64,000 nt of DNA from Erinaceus europaeus (GCF_950295315.1 NC_080181.1:39709375-39773374), one strand, 5' to 3'; shown: positions 44,661 to 56,572, numbered from the stretch's first letter. The notes: generated from the sequence alone by a model not told the origin. Program-made: numbers and translations.

Positions 44661-45125
44661 AAAAATAATATCCAGCATATATACAGTCAATACCATAAAC
44701 AACACTGAAAAATAGTCATAGGATTTGAATACTTTTTTTTCTATGAAGAAGGCATGACCAACGAGCATTTAAGAAGGTGCTGAGCATTATTATTCACTAG
44801 CAAAGGGAATGTAAAACCACAATGAGATATTCCAGTAGGGTTGCTTATATAAATTAAAAAAAAATTTGACAAGTGTTGGCAAAGTTGCAGAGTAATTAGA
44901 ATCCGCCTGCATTGTTGGTCGGAATATAAAGTGAATCAATCAAAGTATGACTATTCCTCATAAAATGTAACCCAATAGTTTCACTTCTGAGTATACCCCC
45001 AAAAGAAACAAAAACAGTGGCTAAGGTATTGCATACCAGTGCTCATGACAACATTATTCACAATAAGCAAAGGTAACTTCAACCCAAGGGCCCATCAGCA
45101 GTTGACAAAGAAAGTGTCATATCAG

Positions 45126-45173
<48 letters not shown>
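45126..45173. repeat. (TATC)n microsatellite
   Basis: Twelve near-perfect tetranucleotide units inside the ancient L1. Confidence 0.98.
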
Positions 45174-45174
<1 letters not shown>

Positions 45175-45482
45175 TGATTTTGTATATACTACTTTAGTAT
45201 ATATATGTATGTTTAATGTAATATTTATTTATTTGTTTGTTTATTTGGTGGTGGGGGGGCTTCTGGTAAGACCAGAAGACCTGCTAGACTAATTCCAAAA
45301 GAGCTGTAACACTAATGGAATATTTCTTTTTCATCCTCATAGAGATATAGAATTCTAATATGTGCTGCAACATGAAGGGAATCTCTAAACATTATGTTGA
45401 ATAAACCAAGTCCGTCACAAATGAACAAGTAAATGATTCCATGTACATTAACTACCTAGAATAAGTAATTCAAAGAGAGAAA

Positions 45483-45483
<1 letters not shown>

Positions 45484-45528
<45 letters not shown>

Positions 45529-45533
45529 GAGAA

Positions 45534-45560
<27 letters not shown>
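45484..45560. repeat. (CA)n, (GA)n, (CAGA)n compound microsatellite
   Basis: CA to 45525, then GA and CAGACAGACAGACAGAGAGA. Confidence 0.97.
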
Positions 45561-45566
<6 letters not shown>

Positions 45567-45736
45567 GAGAGAAACTTAAGTAAAAAGTTTACTTGGATCT
45601 GAGGTCAGGGAGACGGGTGATATAGTATTTAATGGATGTAGTCTGGTTTGGAATGATGACTAGTGGTCTCACACCACTATAGGGACATATTTAATGCCAG
45701 CAAGTTTTATTCTTACAAATATTAAAAGCAGGGCAC

Positions 45737-46140
45737 TTCTTTTTATTTTTAAGTTTATGTGTTTCAGCTCTCTATATTCCTCATATGTATGAAACTATCT
45801 GTCTTTTTTCACCTCCCTAGTTATATTACTAAACATAATCACTTTCAGTACCATCCATTTATCCCAAAGGACACAATTTCGTCTTTTTAAATTACAGAGT
45901 AATATTACTTTGAGTATATATCCCACAACATTCTATTGCAGTCATATGTTGATGGGCACTTTGATTATTTCAACCTTTGACTGTCGTAAATAGTGCGTGC
46001 GACTATGTACTTAGGGCTGCATATGTTTCTTCAAAGTAATGTTTTCATATACTTTGGATATATACACAAGTGGTATTGCTGAATCATAATCATAAGATAT
46101 TCCCATTCTTACTTGTTTGAGGGCTCTTCATACCTGATTG
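45737..46140 (-). mobile_element. older L1 3' end, minus strand
   Basis: ATTACAGAGTAATATTACTT, GCAGTCATATGTTGATGGGC and GGTATTGCTGAATCATAATC parallel 25800-26020. Confidence 0.85.
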
Positions 46141-46208
46141 GGTGTGATGTGGAACTGTATCCCTGTAATTTTACAATATTATAAGCCACTATAAATTCAC
46201 TAAGTGAA
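46140..46208 (+). mobile_element. old S-family tip, plus sense
   Basis: GGTGTGATGTGGAACTGTAT, CCCTGTAATTTTACAATATT and an A-tail. Confidence 0.6.
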
Positions 46209-46211
46209 AAA

Positions 46212-46350
46212 AACAGAGCCTGGGAAATAGATCACCCATAGAACATGCACACAACAGAGGTTGAGCCCCAACACCACATGGAAGCACTATAAGCGATAGA
46301 ACAGCTGTGATGTATTTCTCTTTTTAAAATACAAAGATTAAAAAAAAGTC
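46212..46350 (+). mobile_element. SINE-C-like, plus strand
   Basis: GAGCCTGGGAAATAGATCAC, GAGGTTGAGCCCCAACACC, A-rich tail. Confidence 0.7.
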
Positions 46351-46554
46351 TTGGAAAAGTAAGGTATATGCATGAGGGTATAGGGTTTATTCACCACTGA
46401 GTCATAAAAAATAATTAAAATAGTAAATTTTGTTTTGCATTATATTTTGAAATTTTTTTTGTTTGTTTCGATGTTATTTGCTCTTGCTCTATTTGCCTAA
46501 TAAAGGTCGAGGTCGTAATCCATTTTCTGCTCCATTACCTAACAATGTGATTTT

Positions 46555-46656
46555 TTTTATTTATAAAAAGTAAACACTGACAAAACCATAGTATAAGAGG
46601 GGTACAACTCCACACAATTCCCACCACCAGAACTCTGTATCCCATCCCCTCCTCTG
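46555..46656 (-). mobile_element. S-family tip (102 bp), minus sense, 13-bp target duplication
   Basis: TTTATTTATAAAAAGTAAAC to CCATCCCCTCCTCTG. ACAATGTGATTTT stands at 46542-46554 and 46657-46669. A very short, clean insertion that fixes the family's 3' end. Confidence 0.94.
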
Positions 46657-46859
46657 ACAATGTGATTTTCAAAGCATTGTCTTCTGACTTGGGAAGGTTT
46701 CACAGTTGACCCTCTCTTTTTATTTCTAAACTTGATCTCCAGACTAGCAGAGGCAACATCAGCTGATAAATTTGGGGTTATAGAGCCACCCCAGAACTTT
46801 TGACTCAGAACCTGTATTTTTCTTTCCCCTTGGAATACAATGCTTGGCATCCCCCCCCA

Positions 46860-46987
46860 ATTTTTATTTATAAAAAGGAAACACTGACAAAAAACCATAG
46901 GATAAGAGAGGTACAACTCCACACAATTCCTACCACCAGAACTCCATATCCATCCCCTCCTCTGATACCGTTCTTATTCTTTAACCC
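46860..46987 (-). mobile_element. S-family 3' segment of a twin-primed copy, minus sense
   Basis: TTTTTATTTATAAAAAGGAA, AGAGAGGTACAACTCCACAC, CTCCTCTGATACCGTTC. Joined head-on to the next feature. Confidence 0.85.
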
Positions 46988-47426
46988 CGTTGGCCCTTTG
47001 GAATATAACTAAAATAGGCCTACTATCTACAAAACAGAAACCCTCCCCCCCACCTCCAACTCATCATCTGAACTATTCCAGCCTCTAGGTTCATGGTTAG
47101 TCAACAGTTTGTTTGACTCTATATGTTAACTCTTTTTTCAGCCACCAGGTTCCAGATGCTACCATAATGCCAAACCAACTTCCCTGCACAGAGGATCCCA
47201 CCAATGTGTCCTGGAGCCCCACTGCCCCAGAGCCCCACCCCACTAGGGAATGACAGAGACAGACTGGGAGTATGAATCGACCTGTCAATGCCCATGTTCA
47301 GCAGGGAAGCAATTACAGAAGCCAGACCTTCCACCTTCTGCAACCCATAATGACCCTGGGTCCATACTCCCACAGGGATAAAGAATAAGAAAGCTATCAG
47401 GGGATGGGATGGGATGGGATACGGAG
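46988..47426 (+). mobile_element. S-family 5' segment, inverted, plus sense
   Basis: GGCCCTTTGGAATATAACTA through CAGCCACCAGGTTCCAGATG to GGATACGGAGTTC. With 46860-46987 it makes one 5'-inverted insertion, a known product of L1-type reverse transcription. Confidence 0.82.
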
Positions 47427-48468
47427 TTCAGAACCTTCATTTTTAACAAGATCCCCTTAGTGACTTGTGTGCCCTTGACAATTTGAGAAGCCAGTAAATG
47501 TGGTTTTCAGTTACATCACTCCTGCTGACTCTGACTTTATTGCCTGCTAGGATTCATGTGTGCTTTTCTTTGCTTCAGTACATCTAGCTATCTCCACCTC
47601 TATCTCACTCTGTTCTTTCCTTATGTCTCCCTGTTCTTGTTTTCAAAGAGTATAGACATTCCTGCGTTTTGACAATTGTGTAAGTTCCAGATTTTTAGTT
47701 TATTTTCTAAACTACCATACTTTCTATATAATACATCTGGTATTATTCAGAATTCTTATCTTGGGGTGGAAATGATTTAGACAGAAAGCTAAGTGATTTA
47801 CTATGGAACCGAGTACGGTGACTAGACTCCCCCCCCCCCCCCCATACTACTACACTGTGGGAAGCTTCAGCTCCTGGGGTATAATTCTGCAAATCAGGCT
47901 CTAAATGCTGTGCATTTAGTGTAGGCCATCCCCTGTGACTGCTGGGTTAACTGACTAATTTTTGAAGTCAGAAGCAATTGGAATATTTAGACTAAGATCT
48001 TAAATGACATTTTCTACTGTGGAAAGCTAAGTTCCCAAGCCTTGTGGACACCCCCCCGCCGCCCGCCATAGTTTCAATGACTTTAGTTGATGACCCTCAA
48101 CTACTTTCACTGAAAGACTTGTGTCTTCTAAAGCTGTAGTTGGGTGGGGTGAGGGCTGGAACTGGTAACTTGAGTTAGAGGCATGGCCAGGTCTCTCCTT
48201 TTGCTTGACTTGGCTATTTTTATAGTCTTATTCAATGAGACTTTTACAGTGGTGGAGATATTCTGTATCTGCCAGCTATATGGTAGTCCTTGATCCCTAA
48301 AATATGACTAATAAACCTAGGAACTGAGATTTTAATTCCACTGAATTTTAATTTAAGTATAGTTGCATGTTAACCAGTGATTAATATTTTGGAGAACATA
48401 GTTCTAATGAGTACTCTTCTCATTCCAAGTACCTTAACTAGTTCCACATGGGGAGATTTTTTTTTCAG
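47427..48468. other. unique intron sequence
   Basis: Contains C-runs (47830-47844, 48051-48065). No repeat family recognised. Confidence 0.5.
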
Positions 48469-48708
48469 GGGCTGCATGGTGGCACACCTGGCTGAGCATA
48501 TGTAGTACTAAGTGCAAGGACCCAAGGGAGGATCTGGGTTCAAGCCCATGCTCCAACTTTCAGGAGGTCTGCTTCTCTCTCCCTCTTTAACCCCCCCCCC
48601 CAATTTATCTCTGTCTTATCCAATAAAATAAAAAAAAATGGCCGCCAGGAGCAGTGGATCCATAGTGCTGGCACTGAACCTCAGCAATAACCCTGGAGGG
48701 GGAAAAAA
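48469..48708 (+). mobile_element. SINE-E, plus strand
   Basis: GGGCTGCATGGTGGCACACC, C-run, AATGGCCGCCAGGAGCAGTG, GCAATAACCCTGGAGGG. Confidence 0.92.
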
Positions 48709-49939
48709 GAGAGAAAGTATTTTCTTCATTCTTGAGACATTTCCTTCATTACTCTTCACAGAATTGAACTGTGTTGACGGCTGTGTTTTCTGTAAGAAGG
48801 TCCTCAGTCATCCACCCTGAGATTCCTTCCTGCCATGATTCTGAGGATATTGGATGCACTTTTCTCTAGGGTTTGGTCTTTGGCACTATTGCTAGTCTGG
48901 GCCTTTGCATTATTTTTTCATGATACCATTAAAAAAAATCAAGTTGTGCAAGAGTTACTGAGTCATTTTCCTGATGTGAGTATTCATTTTGTTGGCAGAG
49001 ATGTTCCTAAAACGAACATGGTTTTATGGTTAAATATAAAAATATTATAGATGCATTTGTTTTAGAAAAATGCTAGTCACTTAGGACTTTGCTGTCTTGT
49101 GACTCTCCTGAGGAATATCAGTCTGTGGTTCCCATTGACTTGAGGGAGATTTAGTGGTTTTCTATTTGTGTTGACACATGTTGACTGTTGATCTCTGTTA
49201 TCCATTATCCCAACAATACTGTGTAACCAATGGCCAACATTCACTGGCACTGTGTGTGCCTCTTTTTAAGAGGCATCTGCATAGTGTCTATGCAAATCCT
49301 GGCTGCCAGGGTAGGGACTGCCTCTCTTTGTTATACCCCTCCATGCTATACCCCACATCCTCCTCCTGTGTCCTTTCTCCTGAAGCCTGCAGGCTTGTTT
49401 CGGCCCAGCTTTCTCACAGCAGTGGAAAAAGAAATTAAAAACACGATGTTCTTGGCGACCAGGAGATGACACACTGTCACTTCCACACATGGCAGGCAAA
49501 GCAAGTCATAAAGTCGATCCACATTCCAGAGGGGGTAAACATCCCCTCTTCATTGAGAAGAATAGTAAATGCCTGAGAAAAGAGAGGATGTTTATTCTAA
49601 AAATTAAACCTCTTATGGCCTTTTGCTTAAGGTTTATCAAAATGGCAGGTTTATTGGGTACAACCAGGGTTTAGCTACGACACATGCAGCCCTAGGAGCC
49701 AACCACCAGGACAGGAACTAAAAGTCAGACTCAGGAGAAAAGGTCAAACTTCTGTCAGACACTCCTTTAAGTAATCTCCCATACCCACAATCGCCTGTTA
49801 ATTTATGCCCTATGCTATAGTCATGGTGTCAGCTCACCACACCCACTGGGTTCATCTTCTCTTACCAGGTATTCCCAACAGACAGGGGAGAAGTAATGGG
49901 ATTGACAACACAATCAGCTCACCAAAATAATCTTTTTAT
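48709..49939. other. unique intron sequence, 1.2 kb
   Basis: No repeat recognised. Overlapping short frames at 49178-49499 on both strands look like chance. Confidence 0.5.
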
Positions 49940-50290
49940 TTTTAAGTGTATTTTTTTTTAATTAGGGAATTAATGGGTCATGTAGTACTATTATTGACAC
50001 ATGGGTTCAATCTCTCATTTCCCTGTGATTAGTACCTGCAAACACTCTCACCCCCATGTATGTCCTTTTCCACCACCATACACCAGGATCCTAAAGCTCT
50101 CTCAGCTTGCTCCTAACCCCACCTTCCCCAGAATCCTTTGCTTTGGTATAATGTACCACACCCAGTCCAAGTTTTACTTTGTGCTATCTTAAGTTCCACT
50201 TTGGAGTGAGATCATTTGGTATTTATTCTTCTCAGTTTGGGTTATCTCATTTAACATGATCCCTTCACATCTCATCTAAAATGAGGTGAA
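49940..50290 (-). mobile_element. L1 3' end (variant b), minus strand
   Basis: TAATTAGGGAATTAATGGGT, TTGACACATGGGTTCAATCT, CACACCCAGTCCAAGTTTTA, GAGTGAGATCATTTGG. Confidence 0.82.
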
Positions 50291-50950
50291 GGAAATGACT
50301 TCACCACAGCAATCTCCCCAGCGATATCCTCACTGAGTTTGCATAGCAAAGATTGTGGACAGATCTATGAATGTATTTCCTACTTTTTTTGTTTGTGGTA
50401 AAACATAAAAAAAACTGGGATAACTTAAAAGTCATATTATGTTCTGTGCCTTTCTCATAGCTCTTGCTCTAGAAGAACATTTGGACTGAACTATTTTACC
50501 TTATACAATAATTCCCTCCACTAACCAACATAGCTAGAATTCAAAGGGCCAGCAAAGAAGATGAGTAGAAATTATCCCAGATATTTGCAAAGGACTAAGT
50601 AGTTAACTAAATAAAATACCTGAGCTGTGCATTGATACAACTATTGCTCACAATTGTGGTGCATTTGGGCTTCAAAAATACAAATTGGAACACACATGGA
50701 GGGAACGGCTAGCTTGCTCATGGATACTTTTATGTTCACACGATTGGGATCAGAGAGCCTAGACTCTACTAAAGTCCTGCATTTTGATGGCATTCTCTCT
50801 GCAGGAAAAGCAGGTAAGCTCACAGGTGCTTTTCTGGGCACTGGGATATAACCATGGAAAAAACAAACTAAGATCTAGCCTCACAGACTCGCCTAAGGAC
50901 ATGTGAGGGGTAAGAATGGAATCAGTAAGTAGATGGACACACCAACAATA
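50291..50950. other. unique intron sequence
   Basis: Nothing recognised. Confidence 0.5.
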
Positions 50951-51150
50951 GATGATTGAGAGGACACATTACAATGTGCAAGGACCAGGTTCAAGCCCCC
51001 AGTCCCCACCTGCAGGGGGAAAACTTCACGAGTGGTGAAGCAGAGTTGCAGGTGTCTCTTTCTCTTACCTTCTCTATCTCCCTATTCCGTCTCGATTTCT
51101 GGCTGTCTCTATCCAATAAATAAATAAAGATAATAATAAAAAATCAAAAA
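50951..51150 (+). mobile_element. SINE-B, 5' truncated, plus strand
   Basis: CATTACAATGTGCAAGGACC, AACTTCACGAGTGGTGAAGC, CCAATAAATAAATAAAGATA. Confidence 0.92.
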
Positions 51151-51399
51151 GACATTAAAATAAGGATACTATAAGAAAAAATAGCTAGGGGCTGATATGC
51201 TTCATTTTTAGAAAATTGTCAAGAAAATTAGTGGTCATCTTAATCTCTGTCTTCTCTGACATTCACAAGGAATATGAACAATTTGTATAAGTAGGGAATG
51301 AGATGGAGTGTATTGCCATAATGACTAGCTGTAAGTGTGAAGTCCAGACTCTGCCCTGAGCCTTTCCCAATCATTCTGATGTGGGATGCTTTAGAACTT

Positions 51400-51675
51400 T
51401 GGCTGACAAATAGGCAATGTATTCCTGAAAGTCCACAACAGCCTCTTTAGACCAGGGAGGGGAGAAGTGCATCTAGGTGCAAATGACATGAATAGTTTAT
51501 ACCTGCCCTTATTCCTATGAATGGATGGATATATAAATGGCTGACAAAGAGACAATGTATTCCTGAAAGTCCACAACAGCCTCTTTAGATCAGGGAGGGG
51601 AGAAGTGCATCTAGGTGCAAATGATATGAATAGTTTATACCTGCCCTTATTCCTATGAATAGATGGAGATATAAA
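51400..51675. repeat. 138-bp tandem duplication, two copies
   Basis: Copies 51400-51537 and 51538-51675 both begin TGGCTGACAAA and end ATATAAA, with about six to nine differences. Because 138 is divisible by 3, a minus-strand frame stays open through both copies; this is a by-product, not evidence of a gene. Confidence 0.95.
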
Positions 51676-52450
51676 TGTAAATTCTGACACCAAAATGTTG
51701 GAGTAAGTAACCAGGAGAGAGAAGCTAAGATGGTGGAAATCGTGTGGTGAAAGCTAGTGGACTGAAAATCATGTATCCAAGGACCATGCACGGTGATTCA
51801 AGAAGATCTACCTAAAATGCATGACCTGTGAGCTTACATACTGACCACCCACCTTCACCTGTGTGAATCACAAGGACTAAGTGAGCCCACTCAATTTATG
51901 AATTGGTCAATCATAAATGATCGGGTGGGACTGAAAAAGCTTATAAGTGCCTTAAAGTACTTGACCCCTGCCCCACTTTTTTGCTTCCTTTAGAAACACT
52001 CACTCCCTAAAGAGGACTGTACTTTTTCCTATATAAGCTCACCCTTTATGATTTTCCTAATATATTTCCTTTTTTTAAAAAAATAAACTTTATTTTTTAA
52101 TTTTTCCCCTTTTGTTGCCCTTGTTGTTTATCATTGTTGTTGTTGTTATTGCTGTCATTGTTGTTGGATAGGACAGAGAGAAATCGAGAGGAGGGGAAGA
52201 CAGAGAGGGGAGAGAAAAATAGACACCTGCAGACCTGCTGTGAAGCAAACCTCCTGCAGGTGGGGAGCCCTGGGCTCGAACCAGGATCATTACACCGGTC
52301 TTTGTGCTTGGCTCCATGTGCGTTTAACCCACTGTGCCACCACACGGCTCCCTTAATATATTTTCTTAACACATTAATGATTCTTATATTTGGTTAGATC
52401 CTTAACGTAATAGTAACTGGGAAGGTTCAATTATGATTATGAATTATCTG
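51676..52450 (+). mobile_element. possible old LTR, interrupted by a SINE
   Basis: AAAAAGCTTATAAGTGCC, ACTTGACCCCTGCCCCAC, then CCTATATAAGCTCACCCTTT have the layout of an LTR promoter. The 138-bp tandem repeat upstream would be its U3. No TG/CA ends or target duplication found. Tentative. Confidence 0.3.
52067..52353 (-). mobile_element. SINE-A, minus strand, 9-bp target duplication
   Basis: Full length. TAATATATT stands at 52058-52066 and 52354-52362. Confidence 0.93.
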
Positions 52451-52726
52451 GTAACAAAAATATATCTTCTGAGAGTAATGTAACTGTGACAAAGTGAAAA
52501 CTCTTTGATATGTTGAAAGTCATGAGTCCTCACTTCCTTGAGCCAATTTGTCCTTGACTTAGACCCTCTTTCTCAGCTGTATAGAGAAAGGACACAGAAG
52601 GTTAGTTTGTATGTGACTTGTCATCAAAATAGGATTTTACAGTTGCTGGGATAATCTTGCATTTAGAAACTACAAGTTTATTTCTTGAATGTTCACACAT
52701 TTTAACTTTTACTTATATTGTTCCCT

Positions 52727-52917
52727 CAGTATTTATTTATTTATTGGATAGAGACAGCTGGAAATTGAGAAGAGGGGGGATAGGATAGAGAGAGACACTT
52801 GCAGTACTGCTTCACTTCTCAAAGCTTTCCCCTGCAGGTGGGGATCAGGGCTTCGAACCTGGGTCCTAGTGCATTTTAACAGGTATGCTCAACCAGGTAC
52901 ACCACCACGCAGCTCCT
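52727..52917 (-). mobile_element. SINE-B, minus strand
   Basis: TTTATTTATTTATTGGATAG, TCAAAGCTTTCCCCTGC, TACACCACCACGCAGCTCC. Confidence 0.92.
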
Positions 52918-52944
52918 ACATATTTTTACTTTAAATGTATTTTT

Positions 52945-53151
52945 TGTTCCCCTTATTTTTTTTATTTCTTTATTGGAGGGGGTTAATGGTTTACAGTCAA
53001 CAGTAAAATACAATAGTTTGTACTTGCATAACCTTTCCCAGTTTTCCACATAATAACTCCACCCCTACTAGGTCTGCCTCTATCATCATGATCCAGGACC
53101 TGAACATTCTCCCCCCATCCCAGAGTCTTCTACTTTGGTGCAACACACCAA
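52945..53151 (-). mobile_element. L1 3' tip, minus strand, 15-bp target duplication
   Basis: TTTATTTCTTTATTGGAGGG, AACAGTAAAATACAATAGTT, GAGTCTTCTACTTTGGTGCA. TTTAAATGTATTTTT stands at 52930-52944 and 53152-53166. A 5'-truncated, clean insertion. Confidence 0.94.
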
Positions 53152-53166
53152 TTTAAATGTATTTTT

Positions 53167-53625
53167 AAGAATATGTCTCTTACACAAACAGATCAAGCCA
53201 ACTCTGCCTTATTCTACAATGGGTTAAGTACACATTGTGCTTACTGAAGATTGTAGCCTGTAGAGTGTTTTCTGCAGTGTGTATTATAGTTACAATCTGT
53301 CACTGCAAATGACATGAGCATGTATTGTCTGTGTAGACATGTGGCATATACATACATTTCGGATCTGTGCACATTGATGTTTACTACAAATTCCTCTACC
53401 CTGTGTGCTCTTACTTTTTCACTTTTCATAGTGAAAAGTTTGACTCCCCCTGTGTATGGTTTTAAAGGTTGTCCATGGTTTCTTCTCTAGGGTATCAGGA
53501 ATATAAGTAGGGTGGGATTTGGTTGACTTGGGCCTGAATCTTGCTTCTGTTTTCCAGCAGCACTGTAAACATGCCAAGTTGCTTATATTTTCCAAGCCTT
53601 GATTTACTCATCTCCAAAGTGGAGA

Positions 53626-53677
<52 letters not shown>

Positions 53678-54329
53678 TGTGGTATGATCATTATGAATGT
53701 GAAAGGACAGAACACAGCGCTGGTTACAAAGCAGAAGCTCAACAAATATTTCTAATATTACAGATATGACTCCATGCTACGCTGGGCTCCAAGATAATAA
53801 ATGAACAGCCTTTCCTATCATAACGTCCAAACTTCTATCTCTCACTTCCCCATCATTTCTTTTTTTTAACTCCAGTATTGTTAAAATGTGATTACTTATA
53901 ATGGAAAGGCATATTGAATGCAGCTATCTTTTCCATTACTTGGTCATCATCCTTTTCTGCTTTCTATCAGCAGCCTATGCTGCAGCCATCTGTAAGCTAA
54001 GCATTTCTCTCTCAGTCAAGAAAAAAATGTAACAGAATGGCTTCATGAACATATGTGCATGCAGGTATGTACAGATCTACTGAAAACTGCAGAAATTCTT
54101 GCATTTTGACTTTGTCACTGTTTCTTAGAAATATGAGTGAAACTCTCATTACAGAATTATGCAGAAGAGAAAATAGATGCTGATCAAATTCTCACAGCAG
54201 GACAAATAAGACTTACTGGGGAAATCTGAAAAAGGTGTAAAAACTTGTGTTGGAAATGATACAGATGGAATCTTTGGGCCAGTCTTCATTAACTTGTTTC
54301 AAACTCTCAATTCTTCAGATTGAAATTCT
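53167..54329. other. unique intron sequence with an (AAT)n tract
   Basis: Nothing recognised apart from the microsatellite at 53628-53677. Confidence 0.5.
53628..53677. repeat. (AAT)n microsatellite
   Basis: 50 bp of uninterrupted ATA/AAT. Confidence 0.98.
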
Positions 54330-54630
54330 TTTTTATTTATTTATTTATTCATTTATTTTATTTTTGAGAGAAAATATTATTTTATAATATTATTATAAAA
54401 TATATTTTTATTATTAAAATATTAAAATATTTTATTATTAAAATATTATTCTCTGAATATTATTATTCAGAGAGAGAGATAAAGAGAGAGAGACAGAGTG
54501 AGAGACAGAGACAAACACTAGAGCATTGTTTAGCTCTGGCTTATGGTGGTGTGAGGCACTGAACCTGGGATTTAGGAGCCTCAGGCATGAGAGTCTGTTT
54601 ACATAACCATTATGCTATCTCCCCACCCCA
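54330..54630 (-). mobile_element. SINE-C, minus strand, with an AT-palindrome-rich tail
   Basis: Head antisense at 54600-54625 (ATAACCATTATGCTATCTCC). The tail side 54370-54475 is replaced by overlapping AT palindromes such as TTTTATAATATTATTATAAA and CTGAATATTATTATTCAG. Confidence 0.85.
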
Positions 54631-54884
54631 AACTGAAATTCTGAAACCATACTATAGTTTCTGTAGAGTCCCTAGGGTGCAAAATTTGGTTAATTCCCTC
54701 TGAAAATCTATTCCCCAAGCTGATTATGAGTTTAGTCCACTTGAAGGAAGATTTTGTGGCTCAGAAAGAGGCTGAGGTGCTTTACAAACTTCTTGAGCTC
54801 TCTGCCACCACACTTCTCTCATTTTTCTGGCCTAAGAAGTGTTTCCATCTTTATTTATTTATTTATTTGTTTGTTTGTTTATTT

Positions 54885-55435
54885 ATTTATTTAATAATGA
54901 TTGACAAGACCATAGGATAAGAGGGATACAATCCCCACTACCAAAGTTCTGTATCCTGTCACCACCATCACCCCCTCAAGCTTTCCTGTTCTTTATCCCT
55001 CTGGGAGTATGAACCCAGGATCATTATGGGGTGCAGAAGGTGGAAGATCTGGCTTCTGTAATTGCTTCTCTGCTGAACATGAGCCTTGGTAGGTCTATCC
55101 ATAACCCCAGCCTGTTTCTATCATTTCCTAGTGGGTGCGGACGCAGGGGAGATGGAGTTCCAGGACACACTGGTGAGGTCATCTGCCCGGGGAAGTCAGT
55201 TTGGCATCATGGTAGCATCTGCAACTTGGTGGTTGAAAAAGCATTAAGATATAAAGCACAACAATTTTTTTAGTAATCAGCAACCTAAAGGTGAAAATAC
55301 AGCAGATGAGATTTGGTGTCTCAATTTTAGGAAACACTAGTAGATATATTTTAGGTATATTCCAAGGGACCCATGACTTTACTAATTTTTACCTGAGCCG
55401 AGCAGCTAACATGCTATCTCTTCTACTTAGGTTTT
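54885..55435 (-). mobile_element. S-family, longest continuous copy, minus sense
   Basis: (TTTA)n/(TTTG)n antisense tail at 54850-54890, then ATAGGATAAGAGGGATACAA, GCAGAAGGTGGAAGATCTGG, GTTCCAGGACACACTGGTGA, AAGCATTAAGATATAAAGCA, CAGCAGATGAGATTTGG and CATTCCAAGGGACCCATGACTT-type landmarks. It shows that the 3' and 5' parts of S are one unit. Confidence 0.88.
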
Positions 55436-55756
55436 GTACCAAAAGTGGAATCTCATGTCTCCTTTGCCATGCTGAAAGTATTTTCCCTCAATTTTTTCTG
55501 TAGCAAGTAGGGTCATAAACAGATGATTCCCCGCCCCCTTATTCCTCAAGTAAATGATTTTATAACTGTATTATGCCAGAATAAGAAAACAAACCACTGG
55601 GTGTATTCTTACCAGTTCTTCTAATTTCGCATCCTCCTTCTCAAAATATTCATGAAATACTTTGCACAGTGCCACAATCTGGACATGTTTGCATTCCAAT
55701 ACATGCATTTAGGGGTGATATCAGAGAAAGAAGAAGGAAAATAAGCAAAAAGAGTA
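55436..55756. other. unique intron sequence
   Basis: Nothing recognised. Confidence 0.45.
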
Positions 55757-55915
55757 ATCATGAGCTGGATAGGTTAGGTATGTACCTTGCCAAGTGCCAT
55801 GCCCAGGTTCACCTCTGACACCTTATTATAGGAGGTATCTCTCGTATCTCTTCCTCTGTTCCTTTATATGACCTAGAGTGGTGAAATAACTCATGCCCTG
55901 AGAAAGAGAGTGATC
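55757..55915 (+). mobile_element. SINE-C-like, plus strand
   Basis: CATGAGCTGGATAGGTTAGG, CCAGGTTCACCTCTGACACC, CT-rich body. Decayed. Confidence 0.55.
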
Positions 55916-56412
55916 GCAATGATCATCTCTGCACAGGTGAATAGGTACCAAAATACAATATTTAAATATTTGAACATTTCTAGTCAATGTCTTTTTTTCT
56001 TATTAAAATTCCACAAATGTGACAGAAGGTGATTCTAATTTTGCCTTGTGGACATCTTGTGTAGCTGTCGATAACTCAATTTGCATAAATATGCTGAAAT
56101 TTCAAACTATGAGATTGGTTAGAATAGCAGATGCTGTAGAAAAATACAAGAGCTATGTGTTGATTTTGGATTGTAGACTTTAATCCACCCCTTGGAGTGG
56201 TAACTGTGAGTGTGTTTGACACTTAGAAAGGACACACTTTCACTGTGAGTATGGATTTTACAGCATGGTGTGTGCATGGTATTTGTGTAGCAAAGGATTA
56301 ACATTGTCCCCTGATTGCCATGCACCTTTCAGTTTGCTGCTTTCCTTAGCCATAGAAAAGAAGAACATTCCTCAGCTTTCTGCAGAGTCAGATGCTTCTA
56401 GAAGGACCAATG
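55916..56412. other. unique intron sequence
   Basis: Nothing recognised. Confidence 0.5.
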
Positions 56413-56424
56413 TGTTATTTGCTT

Positions 56425-56560
56425 ATTTTTTAATTTTAATTTTTTTTTACCAGTGTACTGCTCATCTCTGGCTTATTATGGTGGTGTGGGGATTGAACCT
56501 GGGACTTAGGAACTTCAGGCATGAGAGTCTTTGTGCATAACCATTATGTTAGCCACCTCC
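56425..56560 (-). mobile_element. SINE-C, minus strand, 12-bp target duplication
   Basis: GGGGATTGAACCTGGGACTT, GCATAACCATTATGTTAGCC. TGTTATTTGCTT stands at 56413-56424 and 56561-56572. Confidence 0.95.
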
Positions 56561-56572
56561 TGTTATTTGCTT

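Larger units (their letters stand above)
43385..45600 (+). mobile_element. ancient L1 ORF2 and 3' region, plus strand (continuation)
   Basis: Decayed but collinear with mammalian L1: GTTATGGTAATCAAAACAGT (conserved VIKTVWYW-type region), AGTCAAATGATTTTCAGCAA, AATGGATGAGAGATGTAAAT, GGAGAAAATATTTACAACTC, ACAATGAGATATTCCAGTAG, TTCACAATAAGCAAAGG, CATTATGTTGAATAAACCAA. Three SINEs and a (TATC)n tract interrupt it. Confidence 0.88.

Noticed and set aside
49178..49499. Overlapping + and minus frames of 77-86 codons
   Set aside because: No motif, no conservation evidence, no splice logic. Judged chance.
51391..51693. 100-codon minus-strand frame with an internal 46-residue repeat
   Set aside because: Produced by the 138-bp tandem duplication (divisible by 3). 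No other coding evidence.
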